Below the pieces are notes generated by a model. The model saw nothing but the letters and a program-made list of their open reading frames with translations. It searched no databases and was not told where the DNA came from. 64,000 nucleotides of DNA, taken from the NCBI RefSeq assembly GCF_947331445.1, contig NZ_CAMZOG010000004.1, forward strand, positions 1-64,000, given 5' to 3'. Shown here piece after piece: positions 10,747 to 19,612 of this stretch (position 1 is the stretch's first letter; every line of letters starts with the position of its first letter). This stretch comes from Parendozoicomonas sp. Alg238-R29 (GTDB lineage: Bacteria; Pseudomonadota; Gammaproteobacteria; Pseudomonadales; Endozoicomonadaceae). A program made the translations under genes and the position numbers.

Positions 10747-10832
10747 TGTTCTCATCCCTGCCTATGGCTGCAAGCTCTTAAGCGAGTGGCATTAGAGCAT
10801 TGGCTCCCCTTTTTGTTATCCATTTCACAGAA

Positions 10833-11816
10833 TTACTTGGTAATTGTTCTGCTGTAAACCATGGTTGGCTTACCAGTGTCTTGGTCAACTTCCCATGCTT
10901 CACCCGTTAACTGTGTATCGTTTAGTGTGATTAGAAAGAATCCCAGTACGTCACCAGCCTGATACCAGGCTTCATTGCGGTTAGGATTTGTCAGGCCGCG
11001 GGTTTTCGCGCCAGCTCCTGAGACGATGAAAGATGTTTTCTCGCAATCTTCAGTCGGTGCCAGCCATTGCAGATCATGGTCGTGCCCTGAAATCATCAGG
11101 TCGACTTTTTCGCACAGTTTATCTTCGATTAATGTCTTCCAGGTTTTGCCCTGACCAGGCAGTCCATCATATTTTCCAGCATTGCCGTGGCGGCCATTGG
11201 ATATATAGGGATGGTGGGAGAAGGCAATTTTCCATGTGCCCTCGGAAGCCGTTAACGTGTCACGAATCCAGCGGCGATGTGTTTTGGTATAAGGGCTGCG
11301 CCAGAACTGATGATTCCAGTCAAGGCCGCCAGCAATGGGGTTAGAGTCCAGAGCCAGGAAGTCTGCCAGTGGCTTATCGCTGCTTTCCGGCATGCTGAAA
11401 TGGTAATAGCGTGCTGGCATTTTCCATTTGTCGCTTAACCGGTCTTCACGGTAGTGATAGTCGACCTGAAAATCTCCTTTAAAGTTATCCAGGCCATCAC
11501 CAGTATTGAAATGAGAATTATCGTGATTACCGAGAGCCATATAAAATGGGAAATCTAGTTCTTGATAGGGCATCTCGAATTTATCAATAAACTCACTGTC
11601 GTCTGCTGATTCGGCGCCATTCTCATAAATATTGTCGCCTAATCCCAGGGCGAACGCACAGCTACGCGTTTCACAAACCTCAGCCATGGCGGCTGCAACT
11701 TTGTATTGTTTTTCCTCACCGGTTCCGGTGTCGCCTACAGCAACGAAAGTTAAGGATTGAGCTTGGAGAGCAGAACTCACGAGTCCGGCTATCAGCAAAG
11801 CAGGAAGTATTTTCAT
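10833..11816 (-). CDS. Secreted metallophosphoesterase, purple-acid-phosphatase-like
   Basis: A 327-residue calcineurin-type phosphoesterase. The start at 11816 gives a clean Sec signal peptide (MKILPALLIAGLVSSALQA); the frame runs on to 11861 but those extra 15 residues are polar. Metal-binding motifs appear in the usual order: VAVGDTGTG, GLGDNIYENG, ALGNHDNSHF, SHHPYISNG and ISGHDHDLQWL. The set resembles tartrate-resistant/purple acid phosphatases acting on phosphomonoesters in the periplasm or outside. The substrate cannot be told. It is a single gene whose transcript probably ends at the hairpin within the adjacent IS remnant. Confidence 0.85.
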   Translation of the reverse strand: MKILPALLIAGLVSSALQAQSLTFVAVGDTGTGEEKQYKVAAAMAEVCETRSCAFALGLGDNIYENGAESADDSEFIDKFEMPYQELDFPFYMALGNHDNSHFNTGDGLDNFKGDFQVDYHYREDRLSDKWKMPARYYHFSMPESSDKPLADFLALDSNPIAGGLDWNHQFWRSPYTKTHRRWIRDTLTASEGTWKIAFSHHPYISNGRHGNAGKYDGLPGQGKTWKTLIEDKLCEKVDLMISGHDHDLQWLAPTEDCEKTSFIVSGAGAKTRGLTNPNRNEAWYQAGDVLGFFLITLNDTQLTGEAWEVDQDTGKPTMVYSRTITK

Positions 11817-11861
11817 GTGCAGGTGTTCCCTGTCGTTTTCTATTTGTTTTTTTGTGAGCAT

Positions 11862-12351
11862 GTTCTGTGACGTAGTTATTGCACAGATATGACAGCGGGA
11901 AATAATACTGTCTGTTTGTTTTTTATGCGACCTAAAATGGCGGCTTACTAATGTGTAAATTATTGTATAATAACTTTGTCTTTTGTTAGAGGTATGGCGG
12001 CTCTTGGAAATTAATGTTCGATAATAAGTATAAGGAGGTTATACAGCCTTAATCGTGCTTTTCTTACCGAAATTACCTTTGTTATCTTGATCCCCAGCAA
12101 AAGCATTCGATCTATGACCCGTTGAGGTTGGGGGGGCGGTTGATCGAACAGAACGCCCCCTAGGTATTAAATATTTTACTGGGCTGCATGTTTGATCGCG
12201 TGTGCTCCCTGAATTCAACCGCCTGTCGTTTAAAGCGAGTGTCCGGCTGGACACCTGTTTTCATTCCTTATTATCATAGCGGTACCGGTTTGCACAGGAT
12301 GTAAGGCAAGCCACCGGATGACCGGAAATATAATCATAATAGGGAATCATT
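11862..12351. other. Non-coding stretch with no recognisable gene
   Basis: About 490 bp between divergent genes. It contains a TATAAT-like box near 11967, a perfect Shine-Dalgarno TAAGGAGGT at 12030–12038 with no credible start codon at normal distance, a run of seven G near 12127, and a small GTCCGGCTGGAC palindrome near 12240. Short open frames on the minus strand (12039–12254) show no family resemblance and are not supported. Confidence 0.5.
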
Positions 12352-13560
12352 ATGTCCGAAGAGCAGCTTCACCGGCTTGTCTTTCGTGGCGACGTTCTTA
12401 TTGGTTTCGATCGTGAACAGGTCGAAGCTAGTCTTTCACGCCTTTTAAAAATCACAGATCAACGTAAACAGGCATTGCTGTTTTCTGGTAAACCTGTTGT
12501 TATCAAGAAAAATATTCCGGCGGATGTTGTTGAAATGTATCAGACCAAGCTTGAAAAGCTTGGAGTGCTGGTCAGTGTTGAACCTCCAGTCCTGATTCAT
12601 GACCCTGTACCGGAGCCAGCTTTTGCAATTGATGACGATGCTATAGAGACTATCGATAAAGCTGCAGAAGAGGAAACATCGGTCTGGGGGGCTCAGGAAA
12701 AAGAGGAGGAGTTCTCATACACGACAGGTTTGATCGAAGAAGACGAAGGGTCTTCTCCTGAAGCAGAGTCAGAAGCTTTAAATACTGATGCTCCAACCAT
12801 TAGTGCAAGTTTTACCAGTTTATCCCTCGCTCCTATAGAGGTTTCGAGTGACAAGTCGGAAACTCCAGGCTCTCAGGACGTTGATAACAAGATTTCAGCC
12901 CCAGACTTTTCTCTGGCTCCAATAGAAAAGGAATCCTCAGATCAGCCTGAAGAGACTCAAGAACCTGCTTCAAATATAGGGTTAACTCCAATAGCCGTTT
13001 CAGCAGCTGTAGAAAAGAACCATGCTACACCTACACCTACACCTACACCTACACCTACACCTACACTTCAAGTTGCCATTGACATAAACAACTCCGGTCA
13101 AGGCGCTAACAGCGTTGTTCCTGAAGAGGTGAAGGGGCTGAGTTGGGGGGCATTTTTCTGGACTTTTATCTGGGGTTTGTTTAACGGTACTTATCGTTCG
13201 TTTTTGGTTTTTATTCCCATTATCAATATTGCCGTTCCATTTTATCTATTGTTTCGCGGACGCGAGCTGGCCTGGCAGCATAAGCGCTGGAAAAGCGTGG
13301 AGCATTTTAAACGCTCACAAAAACGCTGGGGCTTGACTGGTCTAGCTGTCATCGTTTTTGGATTCTACTGGTACTGGTCTGTATGGGATTCGTTTATGGG
13401 GGATTTTGAGCAGGCAATGTTGTTGCGGGATCAGATGACGACTGAAGAGCAACAAACGGAGTTTGAACGGAACCTTGAAAATATTGACGATCCAGAGATT
13501 CGTGAACAATTAAGGCAGGTGCAGGAAGAACTGAAAAAGCTGGAAGCCCTTTCCCCCTGA
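12352..13560 (+). CDS. Unknown membrane protein with Thr-Pro repeat linker
   Basis: A 402-residue protein in three parts. Residues 1–80 form a compact domain (HRLVFRGDVLIGFDREQVEAS, LLFSGKPVVIKKNIP, YQTKLEKLGVLVSVE) that I recognise as a conserved N-terminal module of proteobacterial membrane proteins without known function. Residues about 80–245 are an acidic, Ser/Thr-rich low-complexity region with the thrice-repeated pattern LAPIE/LTPIA and a (TP)n run at about 225–238. From residue 264 come hydrophobic helices (WGAFFWTFIWGLFNGTYRSF, IPIINIAVPFYLLF) and a final helix near 326, followed by a short coiled tail. The aromatic/Arg-rich C-terminal domain (GRELAWQHKRWKSVEHF) recurs in small inner-membrane proteins. 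The start is supported by an upstream AGGGAA. Confidence 0.7.
   Translation: MSEEQLHRLVFRGDVLIGFDREQVEASLSRLLKITDQRKQALLFSGKPVVIKKNIPADVVEMYQTKLEKLGVLVSVEPPVLIHDPVPEPAFAIDDDAIETIDKAAEEETSVWGAQEKEEEFSYTTGLIEEDEGSSPEAESEALNTDAPTISASFTSLSLAPIEVSSDKSETPGSQDVDNKISAPDFSLAPIEKESSDQPEETQEPASNIGLTPIAVSAAVEKNHATPTPTPTPTPTPTLQVAIDINNSGQGANSVVPEEVKGLSWGAFFWTFIWGLFNGTYRSFLVFIPIINIAVPFYLLFRGRELAWQHKRWKSVEHFKRSQKRWGLTGLAVIVFGFYWYWSVWDSFMGDFEQAMLLRDQMTTEEQQTEFERNLENIDDPEIREQLRQVQEELKKLEALSP
13025..13066 (+). repeat. Hexanucleotide tandem repeat (CTACAC)7
   Basis: Seven perfect copies of CTACAC lie within the unknown membrane protein gene and encode alternating Thr-Pro. Because the unit is 6 bp, copy number changes would alter linker length without breaking the frame. 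Confidence 0.95.
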
Positions 13561-13567
13561 TCGAAAA

Positions 13568-13611
13568 CCAACAAAGCAACTCAGGTGTGATTGTTTGAGT
13601 TGCTTTGTTGG
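13568..13611. terminator. Strong hairpin after the Thr-Pro repeat membrane protein
   Basis: A perfect 16-bp stem (13568–13583 with 13596–13611) with a 12-nt loop lies 7 bp after the stop. The stem ends are rich in A/T but no clean T-tract follows. Confidence 0.6.
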
Positions 13612-13695
13612 AAATTGATACAATTTAATAAACCCGTTCCAAGCCTTTTTGGCATACTCTTTAAATAACCTCCTGTCACAATAAAAATTACAGGT

Positions 13696-14985
13696 ATGCA
13701 GGTGTCGGCATTTTATTCTTCTGTGTTATTGCGATTACGTTCACACCCGTTACGCTGGCCATTGGCTGCTATAGTAGCAACGATATTCATTATTACTGTT
13801 TTGAATTTAACCAGCGAGCAAACCCGTAAAGACCAAGCGCCTGTCAGTCGCTGGAAAGTCGATGTTGAGTCTGTCGAGTTCAACAAAGAATTTATAGAAA
13901 CCCGCCTGTATGGACGAATAGAAACCCCGCGTCTGGTAACGCTGACTTCTCCGGTCACAGCCTATGTTAGGGAAGCCTTTGTACTGGAAGGGCAGCATGT
14001 TGAAAAAGATAGCCAGCTGGTGTCTATAGATTTACGGGATCAACAGTGGATTGTTCAACAACGGGAAGCGGATGTTGTCGATGCCAAGGCCAGAGTTGCT
14101 TCAGAACAACTCCGAGCACTGGCTGATCGCCAGTCTCTTGAACAGGAACTGGCTCTCCAGAATATCGCTGAACGGGAATATCAACGCCAGGTCGCTTTGA
14201 TGGAGCAGGGATTATTATCAGAAAGTCTGCTGGAAACTGCACAGGGAAACCTTGCCCGCCAGAAACTCGTTGTGATTGAACGCCAACAAAATGCTGAAGA
14301 TCATGCTAACCGATTGAGTCAGGCAAAAGCTCAACTATTACGCGCGGAAGCAACTTATCAGCAGGCACAGCTCGAACTTCAGCGCAGTAAAATTACAGCG
14401 CCTTTTTCCGGCAGAGTGACCTCTGTTGGCGCCGCACAAGGGGAGAGAGTGAGAGCCGGTGATACGCTGATTGAGCTGTACCCCTCTGACTCGCTGGAAG
14501 TGCGTGCCCAGATTCCTGACCGTTATCTGGATAATGTGAAAAAGCTGCTCATCAATAAAACCACAGTGAACGGGTATATTGTTGATGCTGAGCACCAAGT
14601 GGCTGTTGAATTAACGCGCCTCGATGCCGACGTGGATGATGGACGGGGCGGGGTGGATGCATTTTTTAAAACTCACCCTGATTCTGAGCTTAATATTGCT
14701 CTCGGTCGACCGGTTGCTTTGGTGTTACGTATTCCAGCCTCTGACAATGTTGTTTCTATAGAGCCCCGGTCTCTTTATGACGACAGTTATATTTACAGGG
14801 TTACCCCGGACAATGTTCTTGAAGCCATTGAAGTAAAAAGAATGGGTTCATTTTCTGAGGCTGATCAGGAGAAAGTGCTTGTGGCTTCTGAGAAACTGCA
14901 AGCTGGAGATCATATTCTGCTGACTCGAATTGCCAATGCCGTCAGCGGCCTGGCCGTAGATATTGCGGAGCCGGCGTCGGAATGA
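13696..14985 (+). CDS. RND efflux periplasmic adaptor (membrane fusion protein)
   Basis: A 429-residue adaptor that links an RND pump to an outer-membrane channel. An N-terminal membrane helix (about 18–36) anchors it. Next are the first half of the lipoyl domain (VTAYVREAFVLEGQHVEKDSQ), a long alpha-helical hairpin rich in Gln, Glu and Arg (about 115–230), and the second lipoyl half (KITAPFSGRVTSVGAAQGER). Beta-barrel and membrane-proximal domains follow. It overlaps the permease gene by 4 bp (ATGA), so the two are co-translated. No outer-membrane factor gene is nearby, implying use of a shared TolC. Confidence 0.88.
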   Translation: MQVSAFYSSVLLRLRSHPLRWPLAAIVATIFIITVLNLTSEQTRKDQAPVSRWKVDVESVEFNKEFIETRLYGRIETPRLVTLTSPVTAYVREAFVLEGQHVEKDSQLVSIDLRDQQWIVQQREADVVDAKARVASEQLRALADRQSLEQELALQNIAEREYQRQVALMEQGLLSESLLETAQGNLARQKLVVIERQQNAEDHANRLSQAKAQLLRAEATYQQAQLELQRSKITAPFSGRVTSVGAAQGERVRAGDTLIELYPSDSLEVRAQIPDRYLDNVKKLLINKTTVNGYIVDAEHQVAVELTRLDADVDDGRGGVDAFFKTHPDSELNIALGRPVALVLRIPASDNVVSIEPRSLYDDSYIYRVTPDNVLEAIEVKRMGSFSEADQEKVLVASEKLQAGDHILLTRIANAVSGLAVDIAEPASE

Positions 14986-17900
14986 AAGCTTCAGCAGAAC
15001 ATTCATTAATCGGACTTTTTACCAGTCATCGGGTAGCCGCTAATCTGGTAATGTTTTTAATGATCCTTGCTGGATTGTGGGGAATTCAGAAGCTGAATAC
15101 CCAGTTTTTTCCGGAATTTGAAATTGATGTTATCACTGTATCTACCGTCTGGAGTGGTGCAACTGCTGATGATATTCAACGTGCGATTACTATTCCGGTT
15201 GAACGTGAACTGAAAGGTATTGCCGGCATCGATCGTTATTTTTCCTCATCCTCCCCCGGCAGCAGCCGTATTCGTCTGGAGATTAACCGCAATGCCGATG
15301 TAGCTAAGATTACCGACAAGGTTCGTCAAACTCTGGCGGCCATGACCACACTTCCCAGTGATGCAGAGAAACCTCTGGTTGACCGCTTTGAACGTTTTGA
15401 ATCCATTGCGCGGGTAGTTATTGCTGGTGGTAACTCTCTTAATGAGCTGCGTCCGCTGGCAAGGCGGCTGGAGCAGGATATCCTCAATCGTGGCGTACGC
15501 AAGGCGACGTTTACCGGCCTGCCTGAACTGGAAATGGCCATCGAGCTGGATAGTGTGGAGCTGCACAGGTTAGGGCTGACACTCCCCCAGATTGCTGCAG
15601 CTATTCAAAAGCGAAGCGTCGACTTTCCTGCTGGAACGGCTGGTATTGGCACGGTTGAACGACCATTGCGAAGCCTTGGACAGGCTCGTCTGCCCAGCGA
15701 ATTTGCCAACCTTCCTCTTTTGACCCAGACCGATGGTCAGGTGGTGCGGTTAGGGGATGTTGCTTCTGTGGCGCTAGAAGGTGCAGAAGGGCAACCAGTT
15801 CTTACCGTGAAAGGTAAACCTGCTGTTGAACTGACACTCTATCGCACCAGAGCTGACGATACTCTGGAAGCGGCGGCCATTATGCAGGCATGGGTTAAAG
15901 ATATTCGTAAAGAGCTGCCCGCTGATATGGATGTGGTGGTTTATGACCAGAGTTGGTCTTACCTTGATGAACGCTTGCAGTTGCTGTTGAAAAACGGCGC
16001 TGGTGGTTTAATTCTGGTGATTGCCATTCTGTTTCTATTCCTGAATGTGAATGTGGCCTTCTGGGTAACGGTTGGTATTCCTATTTCCTTTCTTGCGTCT
16101 CTGGCTGTTCTGGAGCTGATTGGGGGAAGCATCAATATTATCAGCCTGTTTGGCTTGATAATGGTTCTGGGAATAATTGTCGATGATGCCATTGTTGTAG
16201 GGGAAAATATTCTTGCACACGTACAGGATGGCGAAAGTCCCCGTTCTGCAGCAATAGATGGCGCGCGGCGAATGATTGCTCCAGTAACCGCCGCCTCTCT
16301 GACAACAATCGCCGCCTTTCTGCCTCTACTGATTTTGCAGGGTAATGTCGGCAATATGCTGGTGGATATTCCCACTGTGGTGATCTGTGTAATCATTGCT
16401 TCGCTGGTGGAATGTTTTCTGATTCTTCCCGGCCACCTCTATCACAGCCTGGGGAGTAAACCCTATCAGCCCAGCAAACGGCGGCAGAAGCTTGATGCCG
16501 CTTTTGATAGATTTCGCGAACAGAGCTTTCGACCTTTAGTGAGAGCTGCCGTACAAAACCGCGGTACCACCATGCTTGTTGCGGTCTGCTTATTTGTGAT
16601 CAGCCTCTCCTTACTGATGACTGGACATCTGCGCTTTACCTTTTTCCCAACTATTGATGGGCAGACTATGCGCGCTGCCTTTCAGTTTACGCCGGGCACA
16701 CCTGCTTCTGAGGTGGACGCATTTATGGAGGAGCTGGAGCGCAGCCTGAGAGCTGCGGAGAAAAATACCGGCGAAACCCTGGTGGTTAATATCTTCCAGC
16801 TTAAAGGTGAGGCTCGATTCAGCCTGTTTTCTTCCGGCAAAACCACTGGCGATGGTTTTGGTACTTTGATTGTTGATTTGGTGTCTACACAAGCTCGTGA
16901 TACCAAAAATGCTGAGCTGATTCGTTTGTGGAAGCAGGAGTTGCAGCGCTCCCCTGGTTTGGAACGATTTACTATTGCTCAGGCTAAAGCTGGCCCACCC
17001 GGAAAATCCATAGAATTAAAACTGATTGGCTCGGATATTGACAACCTTAAAACCGCATCGCTGGAGTTGCAGGAAGCCCTCGGCCAATATCCCGGCACCA
17101 GTAATATTGAGGATGATCTGCCCTGGGGACGGGAACAGCTGATTTTTGAACTGAATGCCACTGGTAAAGCGCTGGGATTGTCGCTGCAGGATGTTGGTCA
17201 AAGGTTGCGTACAGCGATAGACGGTCAACGCCTGCAGATTTATCACCAGCGTTATGAAGAGGTTGAGGTTCATCTGCGTTTGCCCAGAGCACAACGTGAA
17301 CACCTTGAAACTATTTATGACTTCCCGTTGGTCATGGAGCCGGACAGTACCGAACGACTTGATAACTTGGTGGATTTTTCCAGTCGAAGAGGGCTGGATA
17401 CATTAAAACGTGTTGATGGACAGTTGGCGGTGCAGGTCAGTGCTGATGTGGATGAAACCGTCATTAACTCCAATCAGATTCTGGCAGAGCTGGAAGCTGA
17501 GCTCTTACCTGAGCTGATGGCTCGCTACGGGCTTCGATATGGTTATGAAGGCCAGAGTGCAGAACAGAGTGAAATGATGGAGGAGATGAAGCTAGGCCTG
17601 GTGATCGCCCTGGCGTTGATTTATATCATTCTGACTTGGGTTTTCTCTTCCTGGAGTTGGCCGCTGGCCGTTATGATTGCCATCCCTTTTGGTATTACCG
17701 GCGCACTGTTTGGGCACTGGTTCACAGGACTTGATCTTACAGTTATGTCCCAGTTTGGTCTGTTTGGTCTGACTGGAATAGTAGTCAATGACTCTATTGT
17801 ACTGCTCACGTTTTACCGGGAGCTCAGGGAGAAAGGTCTGGAAATGACGGATGCGATCATCGAAGCGGCCTGCCAGCGACTCCGAGCTGTATTGCTGACC

Positions 17901-18104
17901 TCGTTGACCACTGTGGGTGGATTGTTGCCCATTCTTTTTGAAACATCGCCCCAGGCCCAGTTTCTTATTCCTATGGCGACAACTATTGTATTCGGACTGT
18001 TATTTGGTACCGGCTTGATCCTTCTGGTGGTTCCATCACTGCTGGTAGCACTGGAAGATATAAAACTCCGTGGGCGGCATATGCTGGCTCCGGCTGGAGG
18101 TTAG
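14982..18104 (+). CDS. RND efflux transporter permease
   Basis: A 1040-residue RND permease with the usual 12-helix, two-half architecture. The first helix and the start of the first periplasmic loop are FLMILAGLWGIQKLNTQFFPEF and VSTVWSGATADDIQ. The proton-relay aspartates in helix 4 are D401 and D402 (GIIVDDAIVVGEN). The second half carries the equivalent GLTGIVVNDSIVLLTFYREL. It resembles heavy-metal/drug HAE-type pumps, but substrates cannot be predicted. It begins inside the adaptor gene and the next gene starts 1 bp after its stop, so all three may form one operon. Confidence 0.92.
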   Translation: MKASAEHSLIGLFTSHRVAANLVMFLMILAGLWGIQKLNTQFFPEFEIDVITVSTVWSGATADDIQRAITIPVERELKGIAGIDRYFSSSSPGSSRIRLEINRNADVAKITDKVRQTLAAMTTLPSDAEKPLVDRFERFESIARVVIAGGNSLNELRPLARRLEQDILNRGVRKATFTGLPELEMAIELDSVELHRLGLTLPQIAAAIQKRSVDFPAGTAGIGTVERPLRSLGQARLPSEFANLPLLTQTDGQVVRLGDVASVALEGAEGQPVLTVKGKPAVELTLYRTRADDTLEAAAIMQAWVKDIRKELPADMDVVVYDQSWSYLDERLQLLLKNGAGGLILVIAILFLFLNVNVAFWVTVGIPISFLASLAVLELIGGSINIISLFGLIMVLGIIVDDAIVVGENILAHVQDGESPRSAAIDGARRMIAPVTAASLTTIAAFLPLLILQGNVGNMLVDIPTVVICVIIASLVECFLILPGHLYHSLGSKPYQPSKRRQKLDAAFDRFREQSFRPLVRAAVQNRGTTMLVAVCLFVISLSLLMTGHLRFTFFPTIDGQTMRAAFQFTPGTPASEVDAFMEELERSLRAAEKNTGETLVVNIFQLKGEARFSLFSSGKTTGDGFGTLIVDLVSTQARDTKNAELIRLWKQELQRSPGLERFTIAQAKAGPPGKSIELKLIGSDIDNLKTASLELQEALGQYPGTSNIEDDLPWGREQLIFELNATGKALGLSLQDVGQRLRTAIDGQRLQIYHQRYEEVEVHLRLPRAQREHLETIYDFPLVMEPDSTERLDNLVDFSSRRGLDTLKRVDGQLAVQVSADVDETVINSNQILAELEAELLPELMARYGLRYGYEGQSAEQSEMMEEMKLGLVIALALIYIILTWVFSSWSWPLAVMIAIPFGITGALFGHWFTGLDLTVMSQFGLFGLTGIVVNDSIVLLTFYRELREKGLEMTDAIIEAACQRLRAVLLTSLTTVGGLLPILFETSPQAQFLIPMATTIVFGLLFGTGLILLVVPSLLVALEDIKLRGRHMLAPAGG

Positions 18105-18105
18105 G

Positions 18106-19512
18106 GTGTTGCGTAAAAAAACAATGAGTGAAACACGGGCGTTGGCGTTGACTGGTGCGTTGTTAATGGCACCGCAGCTGCAGGCTGGCAAGATGCCTGC
18201 GATTGTTGATTTGAGCCAGGATATGGTGGAAGTTTCCATGCTCACTGTTTATCCAGAGCAGGGGTTGGTTGACCAGAATTATAAAGTTGCTCTGCCCGCT
18301 GGCAAGTCACAGGTTCAATTTCGGCCTGATTTCCAAAACTGGGAACTGAGCACTCTCGCCCTGACGGCCACAGATGAAGAAGATCATACTTATCCTTATC
18401 AGCAGTCTTGGTATCAGCCTGTACAGGGGCGAAGCGATTATATTTCCCGACTGGTGGGGATGAATGTAGAGCTGTTCAGGCCGGGACATGATGTCCCTGT
18501 TATTGGCAGGTTGCAGGCATGGAGCGGTGATACTGGTTTGATTTTGCTACGAGATTTAAAACAGGAAATCTTCCAGTGGGGGGCGGGCTACTCTCTGCGA
18601 ACTGTCGATCAACAGGGACTTTCTGGATCACGAATCTATCCTTTTCTTGATACCCGCTTTCAGCTTAAGCAGCCACATTCCGGAGCCCGCCTCAGTTATA
18701 TGAACCGGGGGCTGAGTTACAGCAATCAATATCGAATGGTCACTCATCCGGATTCCGGCAAGTTGGATCTAAGTCTGTCGTCAATTGTCCGTAATCGCTC
18801 AGCCACCGATTATCTGCAAACCCGGCTGCAGTTGGCTTCTGGTGATGTGGGTGGCATGGCTGGCTATGCCCCTCAACGGTTAATGGCCAAGTCTGTGAGT
18901 GCGGAAATGGCCTTTGATGGGGCGTCCCGGGAAAGAAGTGGTGATCTGTTGTTTATCGGTGTTCCAGAAGTTTACGACCTGCCAGCAGGTAGTGAGCTGA
19001 AATTGCCACTGGTTGAGGAGTTGGGGGTGGCATACGAATCCCGCTACCGTTACAGCTTTTATGGGCAGAGTCATCCGGGCAGCAGGGTTATCCAGGAACA
19101 CCCTGTTAGAGTTATTCGCTTCACAGCAGAAGGGGATTTACCAGCGGGGCCTGTACAAGTCTTTGAAGAGGGAGGTAATAAGCCTTTGCGCATGGTGAAT
19201 CTTAGCCAGGTTGGCCAAAGTGCCGGTGGACAGCCTGTTGAGATCTCACTCGGGCAATCCTATACCATTACCCTTGAACGGCAGCAGCTGGCATCCAGAG
19301 ACGCAGGAGCGCAATGGGAAGTTGACTGGCAGGTAAAGGTTTCCAGTCAGAGCCGGAAGCCAGTTGAGCTGATTTTGGAGGATACTTCTTCTGCTCTTCT
19401 GTCTGTGCCACGGATGAAAGGGATTGAACGTAAAAATAATCTGCTGCTCGCCAATATACCGGCAGGTGGGGAAAAGACTCTTACCTTCACCAGCGTTTAC
19501 CGTAAAAAGTGA
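18106..19512 (+). CDS. DUF4139-type secreted protein
   Basis: A 468-residue protein of unknown function. The start is GTG 18106, set by GGAGG at 18096–18100. It gives a short signal peptide (ALALTGALLMAPQLQA). The middle holds ARLSYMNRGLSYSNQY, followed by IVRNRSATDYLQTRLQLASG, the hallmark of DUF4139 (mucoidy-inhibitor-A-like) proteins; the remainder is predicted beta-rich. It directly follows the RND pair with a 1-bp gap, suggesting a shared transcript, though no functional link with efflux is known to me. It lacks the long coiled coil present in eukaryote-like members. Confidence 0.72.
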   Translation: MLRKKTMSETRALALTGALLMAPQLQAGKMPAIVDLSQDMVEVSMLTVYPEQGLVDQNYKVALPAGKSQVQFRPDFQNWELSTLALTATDEEDHTYPYQQSWYQPVQGRSDYISRLVGMNVELFRPGHDVPVIGRLQAWSGDTGLILLRDLKQEIFQWGAGYSLRTVDQQGLSGSRIYPFLDTRFQLKQPHSGARLSYMNRGLSYSNQYRMVTHPDSGKLDLSLSSIVRNRSATDYLQTRLQLASGDVGGMAGYAPQRLMAKSVSAEMAFDGASRERSGDLLFIGVPEVYDLPAGSELKLPLVEELGVAYESRYRYSFYGQSHPGSRVIQEHPVRVIRFTAEGDLPAGPVQVFEEGGNKPLRMVNLSQVGQSAGGQPVEISLGQSYTITLERQQLASRDAGAQWEVDWQVKVSSQSRKPVELILEDTSSALLSVPRMKGIERKNNLLLANIPAGGEKTLTFTSVYRKK

Positions 19513-19612
19513 CACTGTAGCCCCGGATTTGCCGGGCAGCCATCTTTGCTGGCTACCCTGAAACAAGATATGCCCGTCATTGGGCTTACTCTGGTTTCAG
19601 GGGATTTCAGGG

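Larger units (their letters stand above)
10283..10794 (-). mobile_element. Internally deleted IS4-type insertion element with intact inverted repeats
   Basis: An 18-bp perfect terminal inverted repeat, TAATGCCACTCGCTTAAG, is at 10283–10300 and inverted at 10777–10794. Between them is only 476 bp, holding fragments of an IS4-family transposase on the minus strand (10296–10711) and a strong hairpin (10718–10746). A full IS4 element would be about three times as long, so this is a non-autonomous deletion derivative, comparable in structure to a MITE. No flanking target duplication is recognisable, consistent with an old insertion. The left end forms its own stem (GCCACTCGC/GCGAGTGGC, 10287–10310) followed by a T-rich stretch and may act as a terminator for serS. 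Confidence 0.85.

Noticed and set aside
12039-12254. 71-codon minus-strand frame in the 490-bp gap
   Set aside because: No recognisable motif, GTG start without a ribosome binding site, and other frames of similar size overlap it.
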